Positions 26,041 through 34,491 of a stretch of 64,000 bases of DNA are shown here, in pieces. The translations under genes and the position numbers were made by a program. The notes beneath the pieces are model-generated. The model was not told where the DNA came from, ran no database searches, and saw only the letters and a program-made list of their open reading frames with translations. Source of the DNA: VRUE01 sp963728365 (GTDB lineage: Bacteria; Actinomycetota; Thermoleophilia; Solirubrobacterales; 70-9). Each line of letters begins with the position of its first letter. Within the stretch, counting starts at the first letter, position 1. The stretch covers positions 1 through 64,000 of the forward strand of contig CAVSJI010000003.1 of NCBI GenBank assembly GCA_963728365.1. Direction: 5' to 3'.

Positions 26041-26834
26041 TGGAGGCGGCGACCGTGCAGTCCCAGGCAGCGCCGCCGCCGCGCCTGCGCGAGCGCTACG
26101 AGCAGGACGTCGCCCCGGCCCTGACCGCCAAGTTCGGCTACACGACGCCGATGCAGGTGCCGCGGCTCGAGAAGATCACGCTCAACATGGGTCTCGGTGA
26201 GGCGAAGCAGAACGCGAAAATGCTCGAAGCGGCGCAGTCGCAGCTGGCGACGATCGCCGGCCAGCAGCCGAATCTGCGCCGCGCGCGCAAGTCGATCGCT
26301 TCCTTCAAGGTTCGCGAGGGCATGCCCGTCGGTCTCTCGGTGACCCTGCGCCGGGCTCGGATGTGGGAGTTCCTCGACCGGCTCTGCTCGATCGCGGTGC
26401 CGCGCATCCGCGACTTCCGCGGCCTCAACCCGCGCTCCTTCGACGGCCGCGGCAACTACTCGATGGGCGTCAAGGAGCAGCTGATCTTCCCCGAAATCGA
26501 CTACGACTCGATCGACGAGGTGCGCGGCCTGGACGTGACGATCACGACCAGCGCCGGGACCGACGAGGAGGCATTCGAGCTGCTCCTCGGGCTGGGGATG
26601 CCCTTCGCCAAGGAGGGCCGGCCCGGAAAGCCCGACGCCGATGTCGAGGCTCAGGAAGCGGCCGAGGAGGAGAAGCGCAAGGAGGAGGCCCGCCAGCGAG
26701 CCGAGGCCGAGCAGGCTGCCCTGGAGCAGCTCAAGGAGGAGAACCCCGAGGCCTACGAGAGGCCCGAAGCCGAGGGCGAGACCGACGAGCAGGACGAGAG
26801 CGCGTCCGGCGAGGAGAATCAGGAGAATGGCTAA
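26040..26834 (+). CDS. rplE: 50S ribosomal protein L5 with acidic C-terminal extension
   Basis: L5 (264 residues) carries 5S rRNA and contacts the P-site tRNA. Family segments are EKITLNMGLGEAKQNAK and GRGNYSMGVKEQLIFPEIDY. The conserved domain ends at GLGMPFAKEG. About 70 residues rich in Glu, Ala and Lys follow (for example EEEKRKEEARQRAEAEQAAL), a probable helix absent from ordinary L5 of about 180 residues. The GTG start overlaps the rplX stop by one base. Confidence 0.94.
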   Translation: MEAATVQSQAAPPPRLRERYEQDVAPALTAKFGYTTPMQVPRLEKITLNMGLGEAKQNAKMLEAAQSQLATIAGQQPNLRRARKSIASFKVREGMPVGLSVTLRRARMWEFLDRLCSIAVPRIRDFRGLNPRSFDGRGNYSMGVKEQLIFPEIDYDSIDEVRGLDVTITTSAGTDEEAFELLLGLGMPFAKEGRPGKPDADVEAQEAAEEEKRKEEARQRAEAEQAALEQLKEENPEAYERPEAEGETDEQDESASGEENQENG

Positions 26835-27012
26835 GACTTCGCTGAAGGTGAAGCAGGGCCGCAAGGCCAAGTTCAAGTCACGCGAGTACAACCGCTGTCG
26901 CCGCTGTGGCCGGCCGCGGGCCTACTACCGCAAGTTCGGCCTCTGCAGGATCTGCCTGCGCGAGGCGGCTCACGAGGGGTACATCCCCGGCATGACCAAG
27001 TCCAGCTGGTAA
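26827..27012 (+). CDS. rpsZ: 30S ribosomal protein S14, zinc-binding type
   Basis: The short S14 form of 61 residues carries CRRCGRPRAYYRKFGLCRIC, the two CxxC pairs that bind zinc, and FKSREYNRC before it. The ATG overlaps the end of rplE by 8 nt. Confidence 0.97.
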   Translation: MAKTSLKVKQGRKAKFKSREYNRCRRCGRPRAYYRKFGLCRICLREAAHEGYIPGMTKSSW

Positions 27013-27040
27013 CCGAGACACGACCCAAAGACAGAAGACG

Positions 27041-27436
27041 ATGCTCACCGACCCGATTGCCGACTACCTGACCCGGATTCGCAACGCGCTCGGCTCCGGC
27101 CACGACGAGGTGGATATCCCCGCCTCGCGGCTGAAGCTGGAGATGTCGCGAATCCTCAAGGAGCAGGGCTACATCCTCGACTTCGCCAAGCAGTCGGCGA
27201 CCGTCGGCGAGGCGATTCGCATCCGCCTCAAGTACACGGACGACCGCCGCCCGGTGATCGCCGGGCTGGAGCGCGTCTCGCGCCCTGGCCGCCGCCGCTA
27301 CGTCGACCACACCGAAGTGCCGCGCGTCTACGGCGGCACCGGGACCGCGATCGTCAGCACCTCGGTCGGCGTGATGACCGGCCACGAAGCGAAGCAGAAG
27401 GGCGTTGGCGGCGAGGTCGTCGCCTACGTGTGGTGA
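27041..27436 (+). CDS. rpsH: 30S ribosomal protein S8
   Basis: S8 (131 residues) binds helix 21 of 16S rRNA and can repress the spc operon. It starts MLTDPIADYLTRIRNALGSG and ends GVGGEVVAYVW, both standard. The GTAIVSTSVGVMTGHEAKQK signature is present. Confidence 0.97.
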   Translation: MLTDPIADYLTRIRNALGSGHDEVDIPASRLKLEMSRILKEQGYILDFAKQSATVGEAIRIRLKYTDDRRPVIAGLERVSRPGRRRYVDHTEVPRVYGGTGTAIVSTSVGVMTGHEAKQKGVGGEVVAYVW

Positions 27437-27442
27437 GCTGAG

Positions 27443-27975
<533 letters not shown>

Positions 27976-27976
<1 letters not shown>

Positions 27977-28329
27977 TGGCCGTCGTCACCAAGCGCCAGC
28001 ACCGCCTGCGCCGCCGCCGTCGCGTGCGGGCGCGAGTCACTGGCACGGCGGAGCGGCCGCGGCTCTCCGTCTACCGATCGAATCGCGGCGTCTTCGCCCA
28101 GCTGATCGACGATCGCAAGGGGCACACCGTGGCCGCGGTCAACTGGATCGAGCCCGAGCTGCGCAAGCTTTCCGCGTCCGAGCAGGCCAAGCGGGCGGGA
28201 GAGCTGCTCGCGGAGCGGGCCAAGGCGGCCGGCGTCGAGACCTGCGTCTTCGATCGCGGCGGCTACCGCTACCACGGCCGGGTCAAGGCTCTGGCCGAAG
28301 GAGCGCGAGAGGGGGGACTGGTCTTCTAG
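27976..28329 (+). CDS. rplR: 50S ribosomal protein L18
   Basis: L18 (117 residues) binds 5S rRNA with L5. It contains the basic N-terminus QHRLRRRRRVRARVTGTAER, the segment RPRLSVYRSNRGVFAQLID and the C-terminal FDRGGYRYHGRVKALAEGAR. Confidence 0.97.
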
Positions 28330-28357
28330 CGCCTTTCGCTACCTTGGACCGCTGCTC

Positions 28358-29176
28358 ATGAAGGGAATGGAAGCAAGCAACGTCGAGACGGTCAGCCCGC
28401 GCGGGCTCGACCTGCAGGAGCGCGTGATCGAGATCAACCGCGTCGCCAAGGTGGTCAAGGGCGGCCGGCGCTTCTCCTTCACCGCCCTGGTCGCCGTCGG
28501 AGACGAAGAGGGCGTCGTCGGGATCGGCTACGGCAAGGCCCGCGAGGTGCCGCTGGCGATCCAAAAGGGCGTCGAGAACGCCCGCAAGAACATGATCCGC
28601 ATCCCCAAATATGGCCAGACGATCACCCACAAGATCATCGGCCGCTACGGCGCCGGCCACGTCGTCCTGCGCCCGGCCAGCCCCGGTACCGGCGTGATCG
28701 CCGGCGGCGGGGTGCGGGCGGTGCTCGAGCTGGGGGGCGTCAAGGACGTGCTCACCAAGAGCATCGGCACGCAGAACCCGATCAACCTCGTGAAGGCGAC
28801 GATGGACGGGTTGATCCGGTTGCGCAGGCCTGAGGAGGTCGCGGAGCTGCGTGGTCTCACGGTGGCGCAGGTGCTTGGCGTCGAGAAGAGCAATGGGGCG
28901 GTCGAGGTGCTTCCTGGCGAGGGTTCGGACGAGCCGTCGCCGGCGGGTCCTGTCGGCGCAGGGGACCCACCTCCCCTTCCGGTAGCTAAAGCTTCCTCAG
29001 GGGAGGTCCCCCCTACGCCGCCACCCGCCGGAGGGTCGGATGCAGCCAAAGAAGACGAGGCTCCGGCCGCTGAGGTTGATGCTCCGGCCGAGTCGGAGGC
29101 GCCATCGTCTGAGGAGAAAGCTTCTGAGGTTCCGGCCGAGGAGGTGAAGCCCGATGCGGATCAAGCAGGTTCGTAG
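28358..29176 (+). CDS. rpsE: 30S ribosomal protein S5 with long C-terminal extension
   Basis: S5 (272 residues) acts in decoding accuracy. The family region KVVKGGRRFSFTALVAVGD and the segment PASPGTGVIAGGGVRAVLEL are intact, and the core ends with LRGLTVAQVLG near residue 177. The remaining 95 residues are Pro/Ala/Glu-rich and probably disordered. Residues about 202-218 are encoded by an inverted repeat (28961-29011) resembling intergenic elements of this region. ATG at 28370 is an alternative start. The 3' end overlaps rpmD by 23 nt. Confidence 0.93.
   Translation: MKGMEASNVETVSPRGLDLQERVIEINRVAKVVKGGRRFSFTALVAVGDEEGVVGIGYGKAREVPLAIQKGVENARKNMIRIPKYGQTITHKIIGRYGAGHVVLRPASPGTGVIAGGGVRAVLELGGVKDVLTKSIGTQNPINLVKATMDGLIRLRRPEEVAELRGLTVAQVLGVEKSNGAVEVLPGEGSDEPSPAGPVGAGDPPPLPVAKASSGEVPPTPPPAGGSDAAKEDEAPAAEVDAPAESEAPSSEEKASEVPAEEVKPDADQAGS
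28961..29011 (+). repeat. Inverted repeat inside the rpsE coding sequence
   Basis: ACCTCCCCT (28969-28977) pairs with AGGGGAGGT (28999-29007). After a four-base bulge GGGG (28961-28964) pairs with CCCC (29008-29011). The loop contains AGCTAAAGCT. It preserves the reading frame and encodes GDPPPLPVAKASSGEVPP in the disordered S5 tail. Arm composition matches the G/C arms of the nearby post-stop elements. Confidence 0.6.
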
Positions 29177-29321
29177 CGTCAACGGAGCTAACCCGAGCCA
29201 GAAAGCGACCTTGAGGGCGCTGGGGCTTGGGCGGATCGGGAAGGCTGTGGAGCGGAAAGAGAGTCCCCAGTTGCAGGGGCAGCTTCGTGTGGTCTCGCAT
29301 CTGGTCGAGGTGAGCTCCTGA
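29154..29321 (+). CDS. rpmD: 50S ribosomal protein L30
   Basis: L30 (55 residues) reads MRIKQVRSVNGANPSQKATL and continues RALGLGRIGKAVERKESPQL, the bacterial family pattern. It starts inside the end of rpsE in another frame and its TGA shares a base with the rplO ATG. It is too short for simple ORF screens. Confidence 0.95.
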   Translation: MRIKQVRSVNGANPSQKATLRALGLGRIGKAVERKESPQLQGQLRVVSHLVEVSS

Positions 29322-29821
29322 TGGCTGAGAAGCAGGAGCGCTCCGAGGAGATTGGGCTTCACAACCTTCGGCCTAAGCCGAGCTCGCGCAAGGCGCGGAA
29401 GCGGATCGGGCGGGGTGAGGGCTCTGGCCTCGGGAAGACCTCTGGGCGGGGGCACAAGGGTGCTGGGTCGCGGTCCGGGTCGAAACGGAAGGCCAACTAC
29501 GAGGGCGGGCAGAACCCGATTCATATGCGGATGCGGAAGCTTCGTGGGCCGCACAAAAAGCAGTCGATGCCGTTTGAGAACTTCAGGACGAAGTCGCAGC
29601 CGGTCAACCTCGCCGACCTGCAGGAGCGCTTCGACGACGGCGCCGAGGTGACCCCGGAGGCGCTCAAGGAGAAGGGCCTGGCGAAGCGCTCGGACCCGGT
29701 GAAGATCCTCGCCCGTGGCGAGATCAGCAAGAAGCTGACCGTCAAGGCGCACGCCTTCAGCGCCGCCGCCAAGGAGCGGATAGAAGCGGCGGGCGGTTCC
29801 TGCCACACTCTGGAGCCGTAA
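29321..29821 (+). CDS. rplO: 50S ribosomal protein L15
   Basis: L15 (166 residues) is a core assembly protein. It shows LHNLRPKPSSRKARKRIGRG, the Gly/Arg-rich GKTSGRGHKGAGSRSGSKRK segment, and the C-terminal domain ending KERIEAAGGSCHTLEP. Its stop overlaps the secY start. Confidence 0.96.
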   Translation: MAEKQERSEEIGLHNLRPKPSSRKARKRIGRGEGSGLGKTSGRGHKGAGSRSGSKRKANYEGGQNPIHMRMRKLRGPHKKQSMPFENFRTKSQPVNLADLQERFDDGAEVTPEALKEKGLAKRSDPVKILARGEISKKLTVKAHAFSAAAKERIEAAGGSCHTLEP

Positions 29822-31092
29822 TGCTCCGGACTATTGCGAACGCATTCAGCGTCGCCGACATTCGCAAGAAGCTTGCCTTCACCGCGGCGATGCTCCTGCT
29901 GTACCGGCTCGGTGCCTACATCCCGGCGCCCGGCGTGGACATCAACGCGGTCAAGGAACTGCAGGAAAACTTCGCCGGCGGCGGCATCCTCAACTTCCTC
30001 AACACCTTCTCCGGCGGCAGCCTCTCGCGCCTCTCGCTCTTCGCGCTGGGGATCATGCCCTACATCACAGCCTCGATCATCCTGCAGCTGCTCACGGTCG
30101 TCGTTCCCTCGCTGGAGAAGCTGCAGAAAGAAGGCGAAGTCGGCCAGCAGAAGATCACCCAGTACACGCGCTATCTGACCGTCGGCCTGGCCTTCGCCCA
30201 GTCCTTCGGCTACGTCTTCCTCTTCAAATCCTTCGGCTCGTCCACCGGGAACAACTTCCTCGGCACCCTCAGCGGCGCCAAGGTGCTGCTGATCGTGATC
30301 TCGCTGACGGCGGGCTGCACGCTGCTGATGTGGTTCGGCGAGCTGATCACCCAGCGCGGGATCGGCAACGGGATCTCGCTGATGATCTTCGCTTCGATCG
30401 TCTCCGGGCTGCCCAACGGGCTCGAATCGTGGTGGAACAATCCCGACCAGGTCTTCGTCGTGATGATGCCCTTCATCGCGCTCGCCGTGATCGTCGCGAT
30501 CGTCTTCGTCCAGGAGGGTCAGCGGCGCATCCCGGTGCAGTACGCGAAACGGGTCGTCGGTCGCAAAATGACCTCGGGCGGCTCGACCTACCTGCCCCTG
30601 CGGGTCAACATGGCGGGCGTCATCCCGGTGATCTTCGCCGCCTCGATCATGGCCTTCCCGGCGACGATCGGCCAGCTGCTCAACACGCCGGCCGCGCTCG
30701 ATTTCGCCGCTTTCTTCAGCCCCAGCAGCTGGGCCTACGTGGCCGGCGAGGTCTTCTTCATCGTGATCTTCACCTACTTCTACACGGCGGTCACCTTCAA
30801 TCCGGTGGATCAGGCCGACAACCTGAAGAAGTACGGCGGCTTCATTCCCGGCGTGCGTCCCGGCCGGCCGACCGCCGAGTACCTCGATCGCATCCTCTCC
30901 CGTCTCACCTTCCCCGGCGCTCTCTACCTGGGAGCCGTGGCCGCCCTGCCGACGATCCTGATCAGCCAGACGTCGGCCAACTTCTACTTCGGCGGCACCT
31001 CGATCCTGATCGTGATCGGCGTCGCCCTGGAAACGGTGAAGCAGCTTGAGGCCCAGCTGATGATGCGCAACTACGAGGGCTTCCTGAAATAG
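29821..31092 (+). CDS. secY: Preprotein translocase subunit SecY
   Basis: SecY (423 residues) is the membrane channel of the Sec system. It opens MLRTIANAFSVADIRKKLAF, has about ten membrane helices, and carries the plug region PAPGVDINAVKEL and the signature GIMPYITASIILQLL. The cytosolic loop QRRIPVQYAKRVVGRKM contacts SecA and the ribosome. The start overlaps rplO. Confidence 0.97.
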   Translation: MLRTIANAFSVADIRKKLAFTAAMLLLYRLGAYIPAPGVDINAVKELQENFAGGGILNFLNTFSGGSLSRLSLFALGIMPYITASIILQLLTVVVPSLEKLQKEGEVGQQKITQYTRYLTVGLAFAQSFGYVFLFKSFGSSTGNNFLGTLSGAKVLLIVISLTAGCTLLMWFGELITQRGIGNGISLMIFASIVSGLPNGLESWWNNPDQVFVVMMPFIALAVIVAIVFVQEGQRRIPVQYAKRVVGRKMTSGGSTYLPLRVNMAGVIPVIFAASIMAFPATIGQLLNTPAALDFAAFFSPSSWAYVAGEVFFIVIFTYFYTAVTFNPVDQADNLKKYGGFIPGVRPGRPTAEYLDRILSRLTFPGALYLGAVAALPTILISQTSANFYFGGTSILIVIGVALETVKQLEAQLMMRNYEGFLK

Positions 31093-31220
31093 GTTGAGAG
31101 CCCTGCAAATCGGTGCATATCGGGGTCTTCGGTCGGGCTCCTCGGGTCACGCACTGAGGTGCGCTCCCCTCGTCGCCCTCCCTGCATCCCCCGATCTGCT
31201 TGATTTTCGGACTCTCAATC
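31092..31220 (+). repeat. Long nested inverted repeat after secY
   Basis: Starting at the last base of the secY stop, GGTTGAGAG pairs with CTCTCAATC (31212-31220, one G-U). Inside, AAATC (31107-31111) pairs with GATTT (31202-31206), and ATCGGGG (31119-31125) pairs with CCCCGAT (31189-31195). The 63-nt apex includes a GCAC/GTGC hairpin. It fills nearly the whole secY-adk spacer. Confidence 0.6.
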
Positions 31221-31242
31221 CCATTTCATAATTGGCACGGCC

Positions 31243-31923
31243 ATGACTGAGTTGAATCTCGTACTTTTGGGTCCACCCGGGTCCGGCAAGGGCACCCAGG
31301 GGGAGCGGCTGCGGGATGAGCTGGAGCTGCCTTACTGGGCCACCGGGGACATCCTGCGGGCGGCGGTGCGCGAGGGGACCGACCTCGGGACGTCGGCTAA
31401 GGAGTACATGGACCGGGGCGACCTGGTGCCGGACGAGGTGATCGTCGGGATGATCGGGGAGCGGATCGATTCGGAGGAGGCCGCCGACGGCTTCATCCTC
31501 GATGGGTTCCCACGGACCGAGCCGCAGGCTGAGGCCTTGGCCGAGAAGATGGGCGAGTTGGGCCGAGAGTTGACCGGGGTGCTGCTGATCGACGTCGTCG
31601 ACGAGGAGGTCCTGCGGCGCCTCGGAGGACGGCGGACCTGCGTCGAGAACGGCCATGTCTTCCACGTCGAGTTCAATCCGCCCGAGCAGGAGGGGGTCTG
31701 CGACATCGACGGCTCCGAGTTGACCGTCCGCGACGACGACAAGCCGGAGGTGATCCGCCACCGGCTCGAGCAGTACCACGAGAAGACGGCGCCGCTGGTC
31801 GAGTACTACGACCACAAGAGCCTGTTGCGCAGGATCGATGGGGCGGCGACCCCGGACGCGGTCGCCGATTCCATCCGGCGCACGCTGGCGACCCTCCGCC
31901 TCGAAGCCGACGAGGCGATCTAG
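31243..31923 (+). CDS. adk: Adenylate kinase
   Basis: This enzyme (226 residues) interconverts ATP + AMP and 2 ADP. The P-loop is GPPGSGKGTQGERL, the AMP-binding segment is YWATGDILRAAVREGTDLG, and DGFPRTEPQAEAL follows. The lid (RTCVENGHVFHVEF, then GVCDIDGSEL) has Cys, Asn, Cys and Asp where zinc-binding lids have four Cys or three Cys and Asp, so the zinc site is partly lost. Its usual neighbours secY and map flank it. Confidence 0.96.
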   Translation: MTELNLVLLGPPGSGKGTQGERLRDELELPYWATGDILRAAVREGTDLGTSAKEYMDRGDLVPDEVIVGMIGERIDSEEAADGFILDGFPRTEPQAEALAEKMGELGRELTGVLLIDVVDEEVLRRLGGRRTCVENGHVFHVEFNPPEQEGVCDIDGSELTVRDDDKPEVIRHRLEQYHEKTAPLVEYYDHKSLLRRIDGAATPDAVADSIRRTLATLRLEADEAI

Positions 31924-31951
31924 CGCCATTCCGGCTGCGCCCGCAGGGCAC

Positions 31952-31957
31952 TAGCGT
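31952..31957 (+). promoter_or_regulatory. -10-like element before map
   Basis: TAGCGT ends seven bases before the ATG at 31965, suggesting a leaderless map transcript in addition to read-through from adk. Confidence 0.3.
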
Positions 31958-31964
31958 GTATCGC

Positions 31965-32723
31965 ATGATCGTCAGGAAGACCCCCGAGCAGCTCGAGCAG
32001 ATGGCCGCCGCCGGCGCGATCCTGGTTCGCACCCTGCACATGCTCGAGGCGAAGGCGCGGCCCGGGGTGACGACCAAAGAGCTCGACCTCGCCGCCGAGA
32101 AACTGATCCGCTCACAGGACGCCGAGCCGGCTTTCAAGGGCTACCGCGGCTTTCCGGCCTCGATCTGCGCCTCACCGAACTCGATGGTCGTGCACGGCAT
32201 CCCCGGCCACTACGAGCTGAAGCGGGGCGACGTGCTCTCCGTGGACGTCGGCGTGGTCAAGGACGGCTGGGTCGCCGACGCGGCGATCACGATCCCGATC
32301 GGCCCGATCGAGCCGGATGCCCGCAAGCTTCTCGACGTGACAAGGAGCGCCCTGTTCGCGGGGGTCGAGCAGATGCGGCCCGGCAACCGGCTCGGCGACG
32401 TCTCCGCGGCGATCCAGCGCACGGTGGAGATCGAGGGCCTCTCGATCATCCGCACCCTGGTCGGGCACGGCATCGGCCGCGAAATGCACGAAGACCCGCA
32501 GCTCCCCAACTTCGGCACCCCCGGCAAGGGCCCCCTGCTCGAGGAGGGCACCGTCCTCGCGATCGAGCCGATGGTCAACGCCGGCGGCCCCCTGGTCCGC
32601 ATGGGCGACGACGGCTGGGCCGTCTACTCCGACGACGGCTCCCTCGCCGCCCACTTCGAGTTCACCGTGGCCGTGACCGCGGACGGACCGCGGGTTCTCA
32701 CGCCCTGGCACGAAAACGGGTAG
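31965..32723 (+). CDS. map: Methionine aminopeptidase, type I
   Basis: The enzyme (252 residues from the ATG; a GTG at 31956 would add three) removes the initiator methionine. Metal-binding residues are visible in GDVLSVDVGVVKDGWVADAA (two Asp), GHGIGREMHEDPQ (His), AIEPMVNAGG (Glu) and HFEFTVAVT (Glu). A palindromic element begins within its stop codon. infA, expected next, is absent. Confidence 0.96.
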   Translation: MIVRKTPEQLEQMAAAGAILVRTLHMLEAKARPGVTTKELDLAAEKLIRSQDAEPAFKGYRGFPASICASPNSMVVHGIPGHYELKRGDVLSVDVGVVKDGWVADAAITIPIGPIEPDARKLLDVTRSALFAGVEQMRPGNRLGDVSAAIQRTVEIEGLSIIRTLVGHGIGREMHEDPQLPNFGTPGKGPLLEEGTVLAIEPMVNAGGPLVRMGDDGWAVYSDDGSLAAHFEFTVAVTADGPRVLTPWHENG

Positions 32724-32800
32724 GGGAGCGGGGCGCCCCTCCCAAAACGCGCGGCAGGAGCCGCGCTCGAGTGTTTTGGGAGGGGGCGCCCCGCTCCCCT
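32722..32800 (+). repeat. Nested inverted repeat after map
   Basis: The 27-nt left arm starts at the second base of the map stop codon with AGGGGAGCGGGGCGCCCC and continues TCCCAAAAC. The right arm ends at 32800 and is its complement except for one extra base. The inner hairpin GCGCGGC/GCCGCGC has the loop AGGA. It is likely the terminator of the adk-map segment. Confidence 0.7.
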
Positions 32801-32922
32801 TGCTGTGCTCGAAGCAGTTGCCCTGCTATCTTTCCGGTCCGGCCAGAGGCCGGGTGTTTGCGCCTGCTTGCCCGATTCCTGGGGTTTGCGGGAGTCCTGT
32901 TGTCGATATGAAGACCGGAGCG

Positions 32923-33036
32923 ATGAAGGTCAGAGCTTCTGTAAAGCCGATGTGCGAAAAGTGCAAGATCATCCGCCGCAACGGCGCCGTCCTGGTGATC
33001 TGCCAGAACCCGCGACACAAGCAGCGGCAGGGCTAG
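32923..33036 (+). CDS. rpmJ: 50S ribosomal protein L36
   Basis: L36 (37 residues) reads MKVRASVKPMCEKCKIIRRN with the zinc residues CEKC, C and H (VICQNPRHKQRQG). It is the zinc-binding form. It lies two bases before rpsM. The 120 nt between the palindrome at 32722-32800 and this gene hold no infA. Confidence 0.97.
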   Translation: MKVRASVKPMCEKCKIIRRNGAVLVICQNPRHKQRQG

Positions 33037-33038
33037 GC

Positions 33039-33422
33039 ATGGCACGGATCTCAGGCGTCAACCTGCCGGTCGGCAAGCGTGCCGAAATCGGGCTCACCTA
33101 CATCTTCGGCATCGGCCGCTCGACCGCGCAGAAGGTGCTCGAGGAGGCCAAGGTCGACCCGAACACGCTGGTCAAGGACCTGACCGAGGACGAGGTGATC
33201 CGCCTGCGCGACGCCGTCGATCAGCGCGAGGTGGAGGGCGACCTGCGCCGCGAGCGCTCCCAGGACGTCAAACGGCTGATGGAGATCGGCTCCTACCGCG
33301 GCCTGCGCCACCGGCGCGGCCTGCCGGTTCGCGGCCAGCGGACGAAGACCAACGCCCGCGGTCGCAAGGGCCCCCGCCGGATGAGCATTGCCGGCAAGAA
33401 GAAGGCCCCGGGCCCCAAGTAG
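33039..33422 (+). CDS. rpsM: 30S ribosomal protein S13
   Basis: S13 (127 residues) contacts the P-site tRNA and the 50S subunit. It starts MARISGVNLPVGKRAEIGLT and has the signature GSYRGLRHRRGLPVRGQRTK. The basic tail ends KKKAPGPK. Confidence 0.97.
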   Translation: MARISGVNLPVGKRAEIGLTYIFGIGRSTAQKVLEEAKVDPNTLVKDLTEDEVIRLRDAVDQREVEGDLRRERSQDVKRLMEIGSYRGLRHRRGLPVRGQRTKTNARGRKGPRRMSIAGKKKAPGPK

Positions 33423-33432
33423 GAGAGCGAAG

Positions 33433-33834
33433 ATGGCAGCAGCGAAAAAACCCGCCAAAGGGCGCTCCCGTCGGCGCGTCAAGAAGAACGTCACCTACGG
33501 GCAGGCGCACATCAAGACTTCCTTCAACAACACGATCGTCACCCTGACCGACACCGAGGGCAACGTGATCGCCTGGGAGTCAGCCGGCTCGGCGGGCTTC
33601 AAAGGATCGCGCAAGTCGACCCCCTTCGCCGCCCAGGTGACCGCCGATGCGGCCGCCAAGAAAGGCATGGAGCACGGCCTCGAGAAGGTCGAGGTCTTCG
33701 CCAAGGGCGCCGGCTCGGGGCGCGAGACTGCGATCCGCTCGCTGCAGGCGGCGGGGCTCGACGTGACCACCGTCAAGGACGTTTCCCCGCAGGCGCACAA
33801 CGGCTGCCGTCCGAAGAAGCGGAGGAGGGTCTAA
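33433..33834 (+). CDS. rpsK: 30S ribosomal protein S11
   Basis: S11 (133 residues) forms part of the platform. It has HIKTSFNNTIVTLTDTEGNV and the signature VTTVKDVSPQAHNGCRPKKR. I use the ATG at 33433, preceded by GGAGAG. Its stop shares a base with the rpsD start. Confidence 0.97.
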   Translation: MAAAKKPAKGRSRRRVKKNVTYGQAHIKTSFNNTIVTLTDTEGNVIAWESAGSAGFKGSRKSTPFAAQVTADAAAKKGMEHGLEKVEVFAKGAGSGRETAIRSLQAAGLDVTTVKDVSPQAHNGCRPKKRRRV

Positions 33835-34454
33835 TGGCCAGGGACACCGCCCCGCAGTGCAAGCAATGCCGTCGCGAGGGCCAGAAGCTCTTCCTCAAGG
33901 GCGAGCGCTGCTTCACCGACAAGTGCGGCGTCGAGCGCCGTTCCTACCCACCCGGCGAGCACGGTCGTGGGCGCATGCGCCAGTCGGAGTACCGCGTCCA
34001 GCTGCGCGAGAAGCAGAAGACGCGCCGCTACTACCAGGTGCTGGAGAAACAGTTCCGCGCCTACTACGAGAAGGCCTCGCGCCAGGACGGCGTCACCGGC
34101 GAGAACCTGCTGCGTTTGCTCGAGTCGCGCTTCGACAACGTCCTCGTGCGGCTGGGCTTCGCCGCCTCGCGCCGCCAGGCCCGCCAGCTGATTCGTCACG
34201 GCCACTGGTTGATCAACGGCCGCCGGGTCGACATCCCCTCCTACCAGGTGCGCCCCGAAGACGTGATCTCGATCAAGTCCAACTCGGCCGCCAACGACAC
34301 GATTCGCAAGGCCACGGAGCTCGTCTCCACCGTGCCGGCCTGGCTGCAGGCCGACCACGATTCGCTCACCGCCAAGGTCCTGCGCTACCCAGAGCGCGCG
34401 GAGATCTCGGCCCCGGTGCAGGAGCAGCTGATCGTCGAGCTGTACTCCAAGTAA
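33834..34454 (+). CDS. rpsD: 30S ribosomal protein S4, zinc-binding type
   Basis: S4 (206 residues) starts 16S rRNA assembly. The N-terminus has a Cys cluster (CKQC near residue 9, then CFTDKCGVERR) of the zinc-binding form, and the S4 RNA-binding domain contains RLGFAASRRQARQLIRHGHW. Confidence 0.97.
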   Translation: MARDTAPQCKQCRREGQKLFLKGERCFTDKCGVERRSYPPGEHGRGRMRQSEYRVQLREKQKTRRYYQVLEKQFRAYYEKASRQDGVTGENLLRLLESRFDNVLVRLGFAASRRQARQLIRHGHWLINGRRVDIPSYQVRPEDVISIKSNSAANDTIRKATELVSTVPAWLQADHDSLTAKVLRYPERAEISAPVQEQLIVELYSK

Positions 34455-34491
34455 TCGGACCAGTTTCTGAACACGCATAGGCAAGGAACAC

